Source: Bicyclus anynana (taxonomy: Eukaryota; Arthropoda; Insecta; Lepidoptera; Nymphalidae). From it: a stretch of 64,000 nt of DNA. The notes beneath the pieces were generated by a model. That model worked only from the letters and a program-made list of their open reading frames with translations. It made no database searches and was not told where the DNA came from. Below are positions 53,812 to 64,000 of the stretch, in pieces. Location: contig NC_069100.1 in the NCBI RefSeq assembly GCF_947172395.1, positions 14,722,109-14,786,108 on the forward strand, in the 5' to 3' direction. The translations under genes were made by a program, and so were the position numbers. Every line of letters begins with the position of its first letter. Position 1 is the first letter of the stretch.

Positions 53812-56800
53812 GTAAGTTCAGTTTAGTAGGATGATTTTTTCAGACACTTATAAACTGAATGAAAACACATAAAAAGTGACCAAGGTCTTATTTAAGGGGA
53901 TAGTGGGGAAACAACGGTCTCCGTAGCGCAGTGGTATGCGCGGTTACATGACGGAGGTCCTGGGTTCGATCCCCGGCTGGGCCGATTGAGGTTTTCTTAA
54001 TTGGTCCAGGTTTGGCTGGTTGGCTGGGAGGCTTCGGCCGTGGATAGTTAACACCCTACCAACAAATACGTACGTACGTAATGTGCCTGACTGAATAAAA
54101 AAAACAATTAAAATTGTAGTCAAATATGTAATTCGAGAGTCAAAGTTTTCCTATAATTTATCAGACAAATCGCTGAACTTTGACCCTTCATAAAGCTCAA
54201 ATAAAAATCAATGATAGTGCCTATTTTTTATATTATTTAGAAAGCTTTATTACTTTTCGCGTTATACTAATATCTCGTATAATATAATATACGAATACCC
54301 TAATTTAAATAAAAAAAATCGGTTGTCTATAAAGTCGGTTTACGGACGATAGTTGAACGTGACAACGTCATATGAAAATACTGATGAATTGCTTGCATTT
54401 TTCAAAACAAAATGTTCGTTTTTCTAAGATACTGTTTAATCGTCGTCGTCGTCCATTTGACTCCTAAATGGACAACCGGTCGCCCATCGTATCCGTTACG
54501 TGACATGTAAAAAAATATAACTACCACTAAAAGCAATAGGCGAGCACAGTATTATGCTCCGCGCGATAGAGGAATATAAAGATTTTTTAAATGGCTCACA
54601 ACGGTAGATTAAAACCGCATTCCCTGACTGTCGGCTTCTTCAACGCAGACAGGCTCACCGATAAAATACTCACGGGCAGCGAATGGTTAATAATTTTCAT
54701 AGACCAGAATATACTTTATTTCTTGCAAAAAAAGTTGGCAACCCTCGGGCGAGGGAACGACGCATGACGTCGTCTTTTTTCGACTGCGCAGCCGGTTCCA
54801 TCGAATTATAAGACGTTGTCACGTCAAAAAACCTTTTACAAACCTAAAACCGAAGCATACTCAAGAGATGTTGAATCTACAAAGTTCCGATTACAAATAA
54901 TGAAAAAGTTTACTAATTTGTAAATAAATTCGTTAATTATATCATTCATCAATTTCCGAAAGCTGTTTTTTGCCATATTTGTGCTAATGAAATCTTATCA
55001 GCCAATGTTATTTGTGTTTTCTTCGCTTAAAGTCTATTTAGCGCGCCATCTTATCTGCTCGAAGTGCGCAAACTCGAGATAATACAACATTACTGTGTTC
55101 ATCCCAACTCTGCTGAGGCCTTGTTTCATCCCAACTCTGCTGAGGCCTTGTTTCATCCCAACTCTGCTGAGGCCTTGTTTCATCCCAACTCTGCTGAGGC
55201 CTGGTTTCATCCCAACTCTGCTGATGCCTTGTTTCATCCAACTCTGCTGAGGCCTTATTTCATTCGAACTCTGCTAAGCTCTTGTTTCATCCCCAGAAGT
55301 TCCATGGTAAAGCCGTCGGACTCATCACCAAAAGGTGGTGGTTCGTCCCTTTGCTATTTTCGTACCTAACAGACAGTACCTACAGTTAACAGTTACAGGT
55401 ACAGTTTCGTACCTACAGTCTTTTCCGACGAATTGGATTGAAACAGGAAAATTGGTCATTATTTAAAAAATACTGAAAATACCTATTCTTTATATAACAA
55501 AAAAAATTCTTAATCATAACCAAAGCTTTTTCACTACTCTTGCTCAAAAATACTATCATATTACCACTCCACAGCGCGGATAAATAGTAGATTGTTTCTA
55601 TTTAGCGGCCTAAAAATACCTCGTATATAATGGGTCTTTTTAGCCCCTTGTATACAAGGGGGCTAAAAGACCCATAATCACTACTTTTATCTACTATTTT
55701 TTTATTCTTTATAAGTAGACCTTGACTACAATCACCTGATGGTAAGTGATGATGCAATCTAAGATGGAAGCGGGCTAGCTTGTAAAGAGGAGGATAAAAA
55801 TCCAGACCCCTTTCGGTTTCTACACGACATAGGTACCGGACGATAAATCGCTTGGCGGTACGTCTTTGCCGGAGGAATCGTAACTAGCCACCTGACTTGC
55901 ATAACTGAATTTTCAAAAAAGGCTGATGGTTTTGTGTTTCAAAAAAACACCTGCAATGGACAGACACTGAGTTACGATTTTATATTTATGCATAGATTAA
56001 ATTAAATGTATATTTATCTGGAATGCAAATAATTGCCTGTTTATAGCAAATTAATTGTTCTTAATGTCAGGGCGCCGTGGCCTGACCTGGTCGCTTATGC
56101 GCAAATCAATAAGCAATATCGACATAGCATACGCATACCTCGACTGCGGTTAAATTTATTGTTTTTTTCGTTATTTTGAAGGAAATAAATAAAAATCAAG
56201 TAGATACATTACATAAATCTAAAATTCCCAAGTTGAATTAACTGTCTAATTTAAAAAAATAAATAAAAAAATAATAATATAATATACGACGGTATGTATT
56301 TCTACGTACGTGATAGCACAGTGGATATGACCTCTGCTTCCAATTACGGAGGGTGTGGGTTCGAATCCGATCCGGGGCACTTCCAACTTTTCAGTTATGT
56401 GCATTTTAAGAAATTAAATATAACGTGTCTCAAACGGTGTAGGAAAACATCGTAAGGAAACCTCCATACCAGAGAATTATCTTAATTCTCTGCGTGTATG
56501 AAGTCTGCCAATCCGCATTGGACCAGCGTGGTGGACTATTGGCCTAATCCCTCTCTTTCTGAGAGGAGACTCGAGCTCAGCAGTGAGCCGAATATGGGTT
56601 GGTGACGACGACGCGAGTACATCGTTTTTCATCGAAATTTCATAATTGTGATCATTTACCACAGTTATTTCAACGAAATAATCTCGACTACGTCATTTCA
56701 CATCAAATGGCAGTGATTTTTTTCATCGAAATTATGTAAACAACGTTTTTTCGTTGAAATAATATTATTTTGATACTACTTTTATATTACTGCCAATTTA

Positions 56801-59800
56801 CTTAAAATGCGTAAAATTAAGATTTTATGTCATTACGTTGAAAGTACGATGTTAGATGATTGCGTAAACGAAAATATGACGAAAAACGTTGTAGTGATTG
56901 GTTATTTGAATGGTACACCGAGATACATAATAACCCTGCCGATGAGTCTGTATAGCATTTGCAATCACGACTTTTTTTTTTATTCTTTACAAGTTAGCCC
57001 TTGACTACAACCTCACCTGATGGTAAGTGATGATGCAGTCTAAGAAGCGGGCTAACTTGTTAGGAGGATGAAAATCCACACTCCTTTCAGTTTCTACACG
57101 GTTTCGTACCGGAGCACTAAATCGCTTGGCGGTACGTCTTTGCCGGTAGGGTGGTAACTAACCACGGCCGAAGCCTCCCACCAGCCAGACCTAGACCAAT
57201 TAAGAAAACCTCAATCGGCCCAACCGGGGATCGAACCCAGGACCTCCGTCTTGTAAATCCACCGCGCACACCACTGCGCTACGAAAAATGATGCAGCCTA
57301 TGGTAAAATATTTTAGAGCAGGATCTTTGGGTTTGGATTCGAACCCACAACCTCATGAGCGCTATAGAAACTAACCACTAGAGCCACGCGGTTTAACCTT
57401 ACCTCATATTGTTCTTATCTTACCCTATTTTATTCCTTATCTTGTTTTACGAAAACATCTTCACATTATCTTGTTATTTCTTTTAAAACTACCAGATATT
57501 TATAAAACTGTTACCAAGTAAAAAAACGGGCCAGTCTTCCCACCGAGGGTTCTGTACAAATTATTTAAGGAAGATTGAATGTTAATGCACTTGTATTAAA
57601 GGTCTATAATCGATTACTTATCTAAAGTTCATGTAAAAAGTTATGGATTGTTGCTACGTTAAAATATACGTATCTGGTTGTTTTGACTTGCCTACTGTCA
57701 AATCAATATATTTATTCTTAATTTTCCTTAACTTTTAGGTCAAATTTTGCATTTGAACTTTAGGTATTCTATGATAAGATTAGGGAGGGTTTCTTTATTT
57801 TTTATACACATTCTGTTTGAAACATTCATGGTTGGCTTTGACGTCATTTTTAATATGGCTGATTAGTAGTAGGCAAATTTAAAGATGGCGAATTAGTAGT
57901 AGGCAAAGACCTTATACTTAAGTACTTAGTAAGTATACGGTCTTTGGTAGTAGGTAGATATACTTATTAACAGACGGCCTTCGTGGCGCAGTGAATTTAC
58001 GGAGGTCCTGGATTCGATCCCCGATCCCATCGTGTATAAACCAAAAGAGGTTTAGACTTTCATCCAACTTCTAACAAATTAGCCGCTTCTATCTTAGATT
58101 GCGTCATCACTTACCATCAGGTGAGATTGTAGTCAAGAATCAACTTGTAACGAATAAAAAAAGAAATAATTTGAGCCTATGACAGCCAGGCTTACTGATC
58201 CAGACAATTATATTATTGGATCAAGACCTTCAAATTATCCAAGTGAAAAAAAAAAAATCATAATTTCGGCAGGAAGAAAGGCTTACTGATCCAGACAATT
58301 ATATTATTGGATCAAGACCTTCAAATTATCCAAGTGAAAAAAAAATCATAATTTCGGCAGGAAGAATAATCATGTCTCAAGTCGCCTCTCCTCCAAGGGA
58401 ACTCTTCGCTGTTCACTAAAAATCTTTCATTGTTTGATCTTCAACATTGTTTTTCGAAGGGTCCTTTCTATTTCAAATGTTCTACTATTAGAAGAAAATA
58501 ATAAATGAAAAACGAAAATAATAAATGAATGAGACGATAGACGAATATCTTAGCATTTTATGGATTCACCGTGCAGGTGCCGGGTCCATCGCGTGGTAGA
58601 GAGAAAAACACCAAGCAAAGTCCAGGACTTGTGACTACAGGATGTAGGGTTAAGGAATTCCTTGACGATCGATCAACACTCCCCTTCTCTGCTCGTGTTG
58701 TTCTCCATGCCCAGCTTTGGATACTCGTTCTAATATAGAACTAGCTGCACTTCTAGAGAGGCCAAGGTCTTTAAGCAAGTTATAGAGAGATTTTGCTGGT
58801 AATCCTCTCGCACCTACGTCTACGGCGTACAGACTAACTACATATCCATTTTTAGTTAGTTCATTTGTTTGTTTGGACAAAAGGAAAACTTTTATCACAA
58901 TTCAAAATGACGTATAAAACTTTTTAGAAAATAAACATCGCTCACGTCAACATAGAACGTCACCAAGCAACAGTCGGAATCAGAAGCTGTTATCAAAACT
59001 ATTAATTTATTATAATTATTATCTTTATCGTGAACAAATAAGTTATGTTGATGAAAATAACTCGTGACGTTGTTCGGACGATGTTATTGACTTAGGCTTC
59101 GTTCACATTTGAGCTGAGGCGAAGCGAAATTTCAAGTTGGACTGGCAAAATAGAGCCGTGATAGCCCAGTGGATATGACCTCTGCCTCCGATTCCAGAGG
59201 GTGTGGGTTCGAATCCGGTCTGGGGCATGCACCTCCAACTCAATAAAGCCTCAATAGCTCAACGGTAAGAGCGGTCGGACTCATCACCGAGGGGTGGTGG
59301 TTCGATCCCCGCCTCGTTGGTCTATTGTCGTAGCCATTCCTAGCACAGTCTTTCCCGACTAGTTGGAGGGGAATGGGAATATTGGTCATATTATAAAATA
59401 TATGGCAAATATTGTTTAAAAAAAAAAAAAACTTTTCAATTGTGTGCATTTTAAGAAATTAATAAATATCACGTGTCTCAAACGGTGCAGGAAAACATCG
59501 TGAGGAAACCTGCATACCAGGAAATTTTCTTAATTCTCTGCGTATGTGAAGTCTGCCAATCCGCATTGGGCCAGCGTGGCGGACTATTGGCCTAATCCCC
59601 TCTCATTGTGAGAGGAGACTCGAGTTCTGCAGTGAGCCGAATATGGGTTGATAATGGCAAAATGTCTATCTTCTCCATTCGTCTCTATTAAGGTCGTAAC
59701 TCATTAGAACCACCCGGGACTCGACCCGCATCGCCTCGTTGCTAGGCGTCCTCTTGTCTTCGACAGGTAGACCACGGATGGACGCTACGTTGTCAACTCG

Positions 59801-62800
59801 CGGTTCATATGAACAGCGATCACAATCGGATGTTCATCAGCATCGTAGACGATTAAAGGAACGAATATGTATCAGATAAAACAAATATAGTAAAAGATGT
59901 TTTTGTTAATAATCGATTATCTTGGAAAGTTTAAGTTTTGACTACAATCTCACCTGATGGTAAGAGATGATGCAATCTTAGATGGCAACGGGCTAACTTG
60001 TTAGGAGGAGGGTGAAAAATCCACAACTCTTTTGGCTTCTACACGACATTTACCGGAACGCTAAATCGCTTGGCGGTACGTCTTTGTACGGCCGAAGCCT
60101 CCCACCAGTCAGACCTGAACCAATTAAGAAAACCTCAATCAACCCAGCCGGAGATCGAACCCAGGACCTCCGTCTTGTAAATCCACTGCGCATACGGATC
60201 CACGGAGGCCGTCAAAATCTCATCGTCACTCTATCATAACATAACCAAAATATTTGTATTTTTTAACTTTAAATTGTATGTGAGTTTGTGTTTTTGTTCC
60301 CAGATACACTCGCAACCTGGTGGACGCGGGAAACGGCGCGTTCAACATCATGATTCTGTGCTGGGGGGCGGGTCACGCCTCTGCCATACACGACCACGCC
60401 GACTCGCACTGCTTCATGAAGCTACTCAGCGGCAGCTTGGACGAAGTCAGGTTAGTAGCTAGTCCATTTTAGGATTCCGTACCCAAAGGGTAAAACAGGA
60501 ATCTATATTAATAATTTCGTCAAGGGGTACGGTAGACTTGATCGAAAATTTCCCTGAATAATTAAACATGAAAAAATAAACATTTCGAATCGACAACATA
60601 TATATATAAAAGTCGGATTGTCGAGTGTTTTGTAAAATTCTAAGTTGCATATTTCACTGACAGTGGATGACATCTTGAGTATTTTTTTTTTCTGACTTTG
60701 TAAAACGAAACTTCTTTCTGTAAACTATAAGAGAATAAAAAAGATACTTTGATATAGACAGCTAACATTTAAATAATGCAAATCTCTATCATCAGATACG
60801 AATGGCCCAACAACATCCAGCCCGAAGTTATAAAAAAACTGAAAACCAAATCAAACAGGCACGCGTCAACGGAAGATGAAATTACCGAAAACTTTACCAA
60901 CTTGGACATAAGCGGTGAAAATGACAGGTGTCAAAACGGCTGTCAAAACCAACAGTGTAGTTGTCAAAATGGAGATCAGGAAGATTGTGGTTACGACGCT
61001 CAGAGTATGAAAGAAATTGGAAGAACGAGATTAGAAGTTAACGATGTTTGCTACATTAATGGTAAGATCTTTCAGTCAGTCCTTTCTATTAATCTTGATA
61101 TTGTTGGTTATTACGCTACTTTCTTTTATTTATTATAAACCTGCACAGGAGGATGAAGAATAATTGTACCAAGTTTCGTTGAAATCCGTCGAGTAGTTTT
61201 TGTTTCTATAACGAACATACCTACAGACAGACAAAAATTTTATTGATTGCATTTTTGGCATGAGTATCGATCACTTATCACCCCCTGATAGTTATTTTGG
61301 AAATATATTTCATGGACAAATTGATTTCTCTACAGATTTATTATAATTATGTAAGTATAGATAGATAGATAGATTATCACTTTAATTTTAAAAATCTTCA
61401 AAAAAGGTTAGGTGCGACCCGTATGTATAAATTGCATAAAAGTTTGTCTTTACCAGCTTCTTAACATTTGTGCCAAATTTCATAAATGTACCTATATGTA
61501 AATACGAGTATGTTTGTCCACGAATATCAATCACGGATTTCTTTTCTGTTTATATTCGTTCTTTTCTAAAGGTTTTACGTTTAGGTTAGTAGCCATTTAT
61601 AATTTGAACTTTAGCTGGATGAAAACCGGCACAGAAATAGATTAAGTATAGAATAAAGATTACTTTTTTCACCACTTTTTTCCGACATAAGCCTACTCAG
61701 TGCCGTAAATAGCCCGCGCCCTGTGCGAGCTTCTATAACTGCGCCCTATTTAACTAGACCCTTTGCTTATCATACCAGCCACTGTGTCTCACTCACTAAA
61801 ACTCAAACGCAGGTTCACTACTACAAATGCGTTGCCCATTCTGATGCTTAATTCTATCTTTTCTTGCGCCCCCAAGAGTCTGGCACCGCCCTATTTACGC
61901 CATTGAGCCTACATGCTGGATGCGGTGATTTGGTGAGCAATGAGCATCACCAACAAACTATTTCAGAGGACTTGGAGCCTGGGTTTTTGTTTTATTCGCT
62001 CGTGTCTCGGAGATGACTTCAAAGACATCTCTACCGGTCATTATCTGTACTAATATTTTGAAGAGGTAATCTGTGGATCTACAAAACCGATTTTCAAAAG
62101 CGCTTAGAAGCATTTTGAAGCTTGGAGATTTGGTTAGAACTCGATGCTGCTACATATCTCCTCTCCTGTAAAAACTATACCTACCTTTAAAAATTGGCAT
62201 ATTATGATTATCTCTATCTTCTATTAGAGTCGTGATAGCCCAGTGGATATGACCTCTGCCTCCGATTCCGGAGGGTGTAGGTTCGAATCCGGTCCGGGGT
62301 ATGCACCTCCAACTTTTCAGTTGTGTGCATTTTAAGAAATTATACATCACGTGTCTCAAACGGTGAAGAAAAACATCGTGAGGAAACATGCACAACAGAG
62401 GATTTCTTAATTCTCTGCGTGTGTAAAGTCGGCCAATCCGCATTGGGACAGCGTCGTGGACTATTGGCCTAACCTCTCTCAGCTCAGCAGTGAGCCGTAT
62501 ATGGGTTGATAACGAACGATATCTTCTATACGACCAAAGACAAGCATTTTAATAAAGTGAGATATCTTGGCTTCACTCGGAGTATAATTAAATTTTTTGT
62601 TTCCTTTTATTCCAGACGCGCAAGGTCTGCATAGGATGGAGAACCCTTCTCACGTGGACGGCGCAGTCTCCCTCCATCTCTACTGCCCTCCTTTTGACAG
62701 CTGCAGGGTGTTCGACTCGAGGACCGGCAAGTCTAACGAAGTTAAGGTCACATTCTGGTCCATGTATGGGAAAAAGATAAAAAGAGTAAGTTAACTTTTC

Positions 62801-63663
62801 ATTTTTAACATCCCGTCGTTTGCCGCTGATGACTACTCTGGCGTTCTCAACTTCGTATAAATAGATTTCTGGCAGGCCTCCCTAAATTCAAGGCCAACGT
62901 TTTTTAAAACGTCTTCTGCCAGCCTAGCCAAGTTGACTTTCTACGATCGAAAACGCTCACGAAAACTTAAAAATGTATAGGGGTAAAAGTTCGACATCGA
63001 TATGTAGCGTGATCGACGCAACGAATAGAAAAGTCGAAGCCATACTTACCACTATCAGAGCAGGCTTAAAAAAAGAAAGAACATTATTTAAACCTATTAA
63101 CCTATGAAAACAATGAGGGGATATTCTCACTGGGGAATACACTCGAAAAGCGAAGTTATCACAGAACACATCTGCTTATAGTTATGATACTGATCGCAGA
63201 TAAACCCAGAAGAAAAAAAAAATTTACAACGATATGTATTCGCTCCTAGTACAAATATAAATAGAGATCGCTAATTGGTAGTCAAGTTGCCAATTTTGAC
63301 AAGCGCTTACGCTTCAAATCCAATTTTTATGATATTAATAAATTTTTATGACACTAACATAGATGAAAGATTACCTAACTACCTCTCTAGTTTCGCAAAA
63401 TTGTATTTTAAAGAAGATAAAAGAATAAAAATAAAAATAGGGATATATATATGTATAGAGTATGGTAATTATTGTATTGCCAAATATTATTGGGTTGGAT
63501 ATTTTGCAATTCAATTTCTCAAAGTACCTAGCTTTTTTTTTTGATATTTTGCCGTAAGTTTGGCCCAACTACAATCTAAAATTGACTCTCTCCTTAATAT
63601 TATTTAAAAATATATTTTATGTTACAGGTAATAGAAGCAGATCCTGCGGACAGTCAAGAATAG
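53662..63663 (+). CDS. CDO1: Cysteine dioxygenase type 1 (first coding exon not found)
   Basis: Exons 53662-53811, 60304-60450, 60796-61061, 62616-62785, 63628-63663 (TAG). All are GT-AG and frame-consistent, giving 255 residues plus a split codon at the start. The enzyme oxidises cysteine to cysteine sulfinate with O2 in the cytosol, leading to taurine or pyruvate. The cupin fold is recognisable: LVQELHRVFSKSHVNIQEVQ, YTRNLVDAGNG, LCWGAGHASAIHDHADSHC with the two iron-binding His and the Cys of the Cys-Tyr crosslink, then GLHRMENPSH with the third His, and SLHLYCPPFDSCRVFD with the crosslink Tyr. About 80 residues lie between EWP and CYIND where I expect about two dozen, including a five-Cys cluster. 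The start exon (roughly 5-30 residues, phase-2 donor) is upstream of 53,662. Confidence 0.92.
53919..54075 (+). mobile_element. tRNA-derived SINE, family B, 5' half
   Basis: It has the head 'tccgtagcgcagtggtatgc', the B-box GGTTCGATCCC, then 'ttaattggtccaggtttggc' and 'gaggcttcggccgtgg'. It complements the 3' half found upstream at 53,346-53,570. Confidence 0.8.
55100..55287 (+). repeat. 27-bp minisatellite, seven units
   Basis: The unit is CATCCCAACTCTGCTGAGG plus CCTTGTTT. The first three units are identical and the last three are diverged, one of them 26 bp. In one frame it reads HPNSAEALF repeatedly, but there is no gene context. Confidence 0.9.
55308..55465 (+). mobile_element. tRNA-derived SINE, family C, damaged
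   Basis: It shares 'gtcggactcatcaccaaaag', 'gtggtggttcg', 'ttttccgacga' and 'aaaattggtcatta' with 59,239-59,430. The A-box part is missing. Confidence 0.6.
55629..55676. repeat. Imperfect palindrome of about 24-bp arms
   Basis: 'tgggtctttttagcccc' and 'ggggctaaaagaccca' meet at a central GTATAC. There is a small offset in the C and T runs. Confidence 0.8.
55697..55893 (-). mobile_element. tRNA-derived SINE, family B, 3' half
   Basis: It is the reverse complement of the family B body ('cttaccatcaggtgattgta', 'gccaagcgatttatcg') with tail, lacking the tRNA head. Confidence 0.75.
56309..56604 (+). mobile_element. tRNA-derived SINE, family A, near full-length
   Basis: It has the head 'gtgatagcacagtggatatg', the B-box 'gggttcgaatccgatc', the full body and the tail 'gccgaatatgggttggtgac'. 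Confidence 0.82.
56974..57292 (-). mobile_element. tRNA-derived SINE, family B, full-length
   Basis: It is the most complete family B copy. On the minus strand it runs from the head 'cgtagcgcagtggtgtgcgc' through the B-box 'gggttcgatccccggttg' to the A/T-rich 3' end. It is about 315 bp and a good reference for the family here. Confidence 0.85.
57293..57405 (-). mobile_element. tRNA-like SINE head, another family
   Basis: On the minus strand 'gcgtggctctagtggttag' (A-box-like) and 'gtgggttcgaatccaaac' (B-box) have tRNA-like spacing. It lies next to the family B SINE end. Confidence 0.5.
57904..57946. repeat. 17-bp inverted repeat, one mismatch
   Basis: The arms 57,904-57,920 and 57,930-57,946 have a 9-nt loop. 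It follows a short direct repeat ('gcgaattagtagtaggcaa'). Confidence 0.8.
57974..58166 (+). mobile_element. tRNA-derived SINE, family B, internally deleted
   Basis: The head 'ggccttcgtggcgcagtg' and B-box region are followed directly by the distal body ('cttaccatcaggtgagattg') and tail. The central part is deleted. Confidence 0.8.
58189..58366 (+). repeat. 91-bp tandem duplication
   Basis: The unit starting GGCTTACTGATCC at 58,189 is repeated at 58,280. The copies are almost identical, differing mainly in the length of an internal poly(A) run (longer in copy 1). This indicates a recent event. Confidence 0.9.
58545..58898 (-). mobile_element. Unclassified repeat family X, better-preserved coding copy
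   Basis: The minus strand encodes KQTNELTKNGYVVSLYAVDV, GARGLPAKSLYNLLKDLGLS and SAASSILERVSKAG. A second copy is at 41,600-41,865 in the opposite orientation. The GARGLPAKS..LL..LGL pattern is one I associate with transposon-linked ORFs, but I cannot name the family. Confidence 0.55.
59155..59658 (+). mobile_element. tRNA-derived SINE, family A, with nested SINE C
   Basis: The family A head and B-box run to 'gcacctccaact' (about 59,240). The sequence resumes at 'acttttcaattgtgtgc' (about 59,431) and continues to the tail 'gccgaatatgggttgataat'. Confidence 0.82.
59239..59430 (+). mobile_element. tRNA-derived SINE, family C, nested inside family A
   Basis: The tRNA-like head has A-box 'tagctcaacggtaagagc' and B-box 'tggttcgatccccgcc', then a body 'tttcccgactagttggag' and a poly(A) end. 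Its position inside family A, with ACT-containing flanks, shows it is the younger insertion. Confidence 0.8.
59930..60216 (-). mobile_element. tRNA-derived SINE, family B
   Basis: On the minus strand it has the head 'gcgcagtggatttacaagac', the B-box 'gggttcgatctccggctg', and the body to 'cttaccatcaggtgagattg'. A small deletion lies in the 'gtacgtctttg' area. It ends about 90 bp before CDO1 exon 3. Confidence 0.82.
60304..60450 (+). CDS. CDO1: CDO1 exon 3: iron ligands 1-2 and crosslink Cys
   Basis: 147 nt after GTTCCCAG. It encodes YTRNLVDAGNGAFNIMIL, CWGAGHASAIHDHADSHCFM and KLLSGSLDEV plus a split Arg. The HDH pair and the SHC Cys are present. The exon is markedly GC-richer than the introns. 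Confidence 0.93.
60796..61061 (+). CDS. CDO1: CDO1 exon 4: lineage-specific insertion
   Basis: 266 nt. It starts YEWPNNIQPEVIKKLKTKS and ends RTRLEVNDVCYIN plus a split Asp. Between these lies a hydrophilic, acidic segment with CQNGCQNQQCSC and QNGDQEDC. The frame is open and both splice sites are good, so the insertion appears genuine. Confidence 0.88.
61170..61355 (+). mobile_element. Unclassified repeat family P, copy 2
   Basis: It matches 49,690-49,865 over most of its length, in the same orientation. It is non-coding. Confidence 0.6.
62229..62512 (+). mobile_element. tRNA-derived SINE, family A, near full-length
   Basis: It has the head 'cgtgatagcccagtggatat', the B-box 'aggttcgaatccgg', and all body blocks with minor deletions near the tail ('cagtgagccgtatatgggtt'). 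Confidence 0.82.
62616..62785 (+). CDS. CDO1: CDO1 exon 5: third iron ligand and crosslink Tyr
   Basis: 170 nt. It encodes AQGLHRMENPSHVDGAVSLH, LYCPPFDSCRVFDSRTGKSN, EVKVTFWSMYGKKIKR. It holds the third His, the crosslink Tyr (SLHLY) and the conserved FDxRTG motif. Confidence 0.92.
62786..63627 (+). other. CDO1 last intron
   Basis: AT-rich 842-nt intron from GTAAGT to TTACAG. I see no repeat or coding feature in it. Confidence 0.55.
63628..63663 (+). CDS. CDO1: CDO1 terminal exon
   Basis: After ATGTTACAG it encodes VIEADPADSQE and TAG. It is short and unconserved, as is common at the C terminus of this family. The 3' UTR runs on towards the end of the window with no AATAAA seen. Confidence 0.8.
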   Translation, partial: VIEADPADSQE

Positions 63664-64000
63664 TTCAAAATGGAGCTTTAGTAGAGGTGCTATTATTGTA
63701 GTCAAATATTTTTGATACATTCCATTTCATGGACCTGTCAACATTGAAATCTTACCAAATATCAAAATATTTTTATAACAAACGAGCGTGGTTGATGGAA
63801 CACTTGATGTTAAGTGATTATCACTTTAATGATAGCTTGCAGAAATCGATTTGCCAGCTTTGAGAGATTTGATTTCCCTCCCTTAAATATCCATAGATGT
63901 AATTTTGTTAATGTTTAATCAGTTCCAAAATTTGCAAGTTTGTGGAAGAAATGATCTAGTAAATCGGATGACTGTTGAATTCCAGTCATCCAGAATTGAT
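63664..64000 (+). other. CDO1 3' untranslated region or downstream DNA
   Basis: No poly(A) hexamer AATAAA was found before the window ends, so the transcript end is not resolved. Confidence 0.45.

Larger units (their letters stand above)
53812..60303 (+). other. CDO1 first visible intron, 6.5 kb of repeats
   Basis: It contains four or more family B SINEs, two family A SINEs, tRNA-Met-like SINEs, repeat family X, a 27-bp minisatellite and a 91-bp tandem duplication, listed separately. 54,100-55,000 is AT-rich with nothing recognised. Confidence 0.65.
60451..62615 (+). other. CDO1 introns flanking exon 4
   Basis: The 345-nt intron 60,451-60,795 has nothing recognised. The intron 61,062-62,615 carries repeat family P copy 2 (61,170-61,355), a (GATA)n run near 61,365 and a family A SINE (62,229-62,512). 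Confidence 0.6.

Noticed and set aside
55100..55287. CRISPR-like array
   Set aside because: The repeats are contiguous with no unique spacers, in eukaryotic intron DNA.

Overview
The window is insect nuclear DNA, and the sequence points to Lepidoptera. The evidence is short GT-AG introns in AT-rich DNA, chitin-binding mucins of the peritrophin type, abundant tRNA-derived SINEs, RTE-type LINEs ending in (GAT)n, and CR1/Jockey-like LINE tails. The non-autonomous repeats that start 'tactaatattataaa' and end '(t)ctagt' also fit. The species cannot be named from sequence alone. No bacterial gene, operon or CRISPR array is present.

Layout, left to right. (1) 1-22,080, plus strand: the 3' part of a very large secreted mucin-like peritrophin gene. 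It has 12 coding exons in the window and at least 4,507 residues. Nine complete chitin-binding type-2 (CBM14) domains alternate with Thr-rich mucin linkers. One exon alone is 8,334 nt and carries about 90 near-identical Thr-rich repeats. Almost every intron falls in phase 0 at the same point of the chitin-binding domain. (2) 22,081-24,881: repeat-rich intergenic DNA. (3) About 24,900-30,918, minus strand, tail-to-tail with gene 1: a second mucin with signal peptide, CBM14, about 1,060 residues of Ser/Thr/Pro mucin built on a 135-148 residue repeat, and a second CBM14. Its last exon is not settled. (4) 32,592-42,326, minus strand: a complete seven-exon RNF113/CWC24-type gene (CCCH zinc finger plus RING finger, 313 residues). 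Its third intron holds an apparently full-length RTE retrotransposon with one intact 990-residue ORF and an 11-bp target-site duplication. (5) 42,327-53,661: about 11 kb of intergenic repeats. (6) 53,662-63,663, plus strand: cysteine dioxygenase type 1, five coding exons, complete at the C terminus, first coding exon not found. It has a Cys-rich insertion before the third iron ligand.

The two mucins form a local cluster and probably act outside the cell, cross-linking or coating chitin (peritrophic matrix or another chitinous lining). This is inferred from domain content. RNF113 (spliceosome activation/ubiquitin ligase family) and cysteine dioxygenase (cysteine to cysteine sulfinate) are ordinary housekeeping and metabolic genes, and nothing in the sequence links them functionally to the mucins.

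The most unusual signal that ordinary annotation does not explain is a set of near-perfect inverted repeats with 12-33 bp arms and 0-14 nt loops, spread through unrelated non-coding DNA. In two cases another copy of the host repeat is in the same window and lacks the second arm. That suggests the hairpins arose locally, after insertion, by a template-switch-like inverted duplication. Two RTE fragments also show internal 5' inversions like those made by twin priming.
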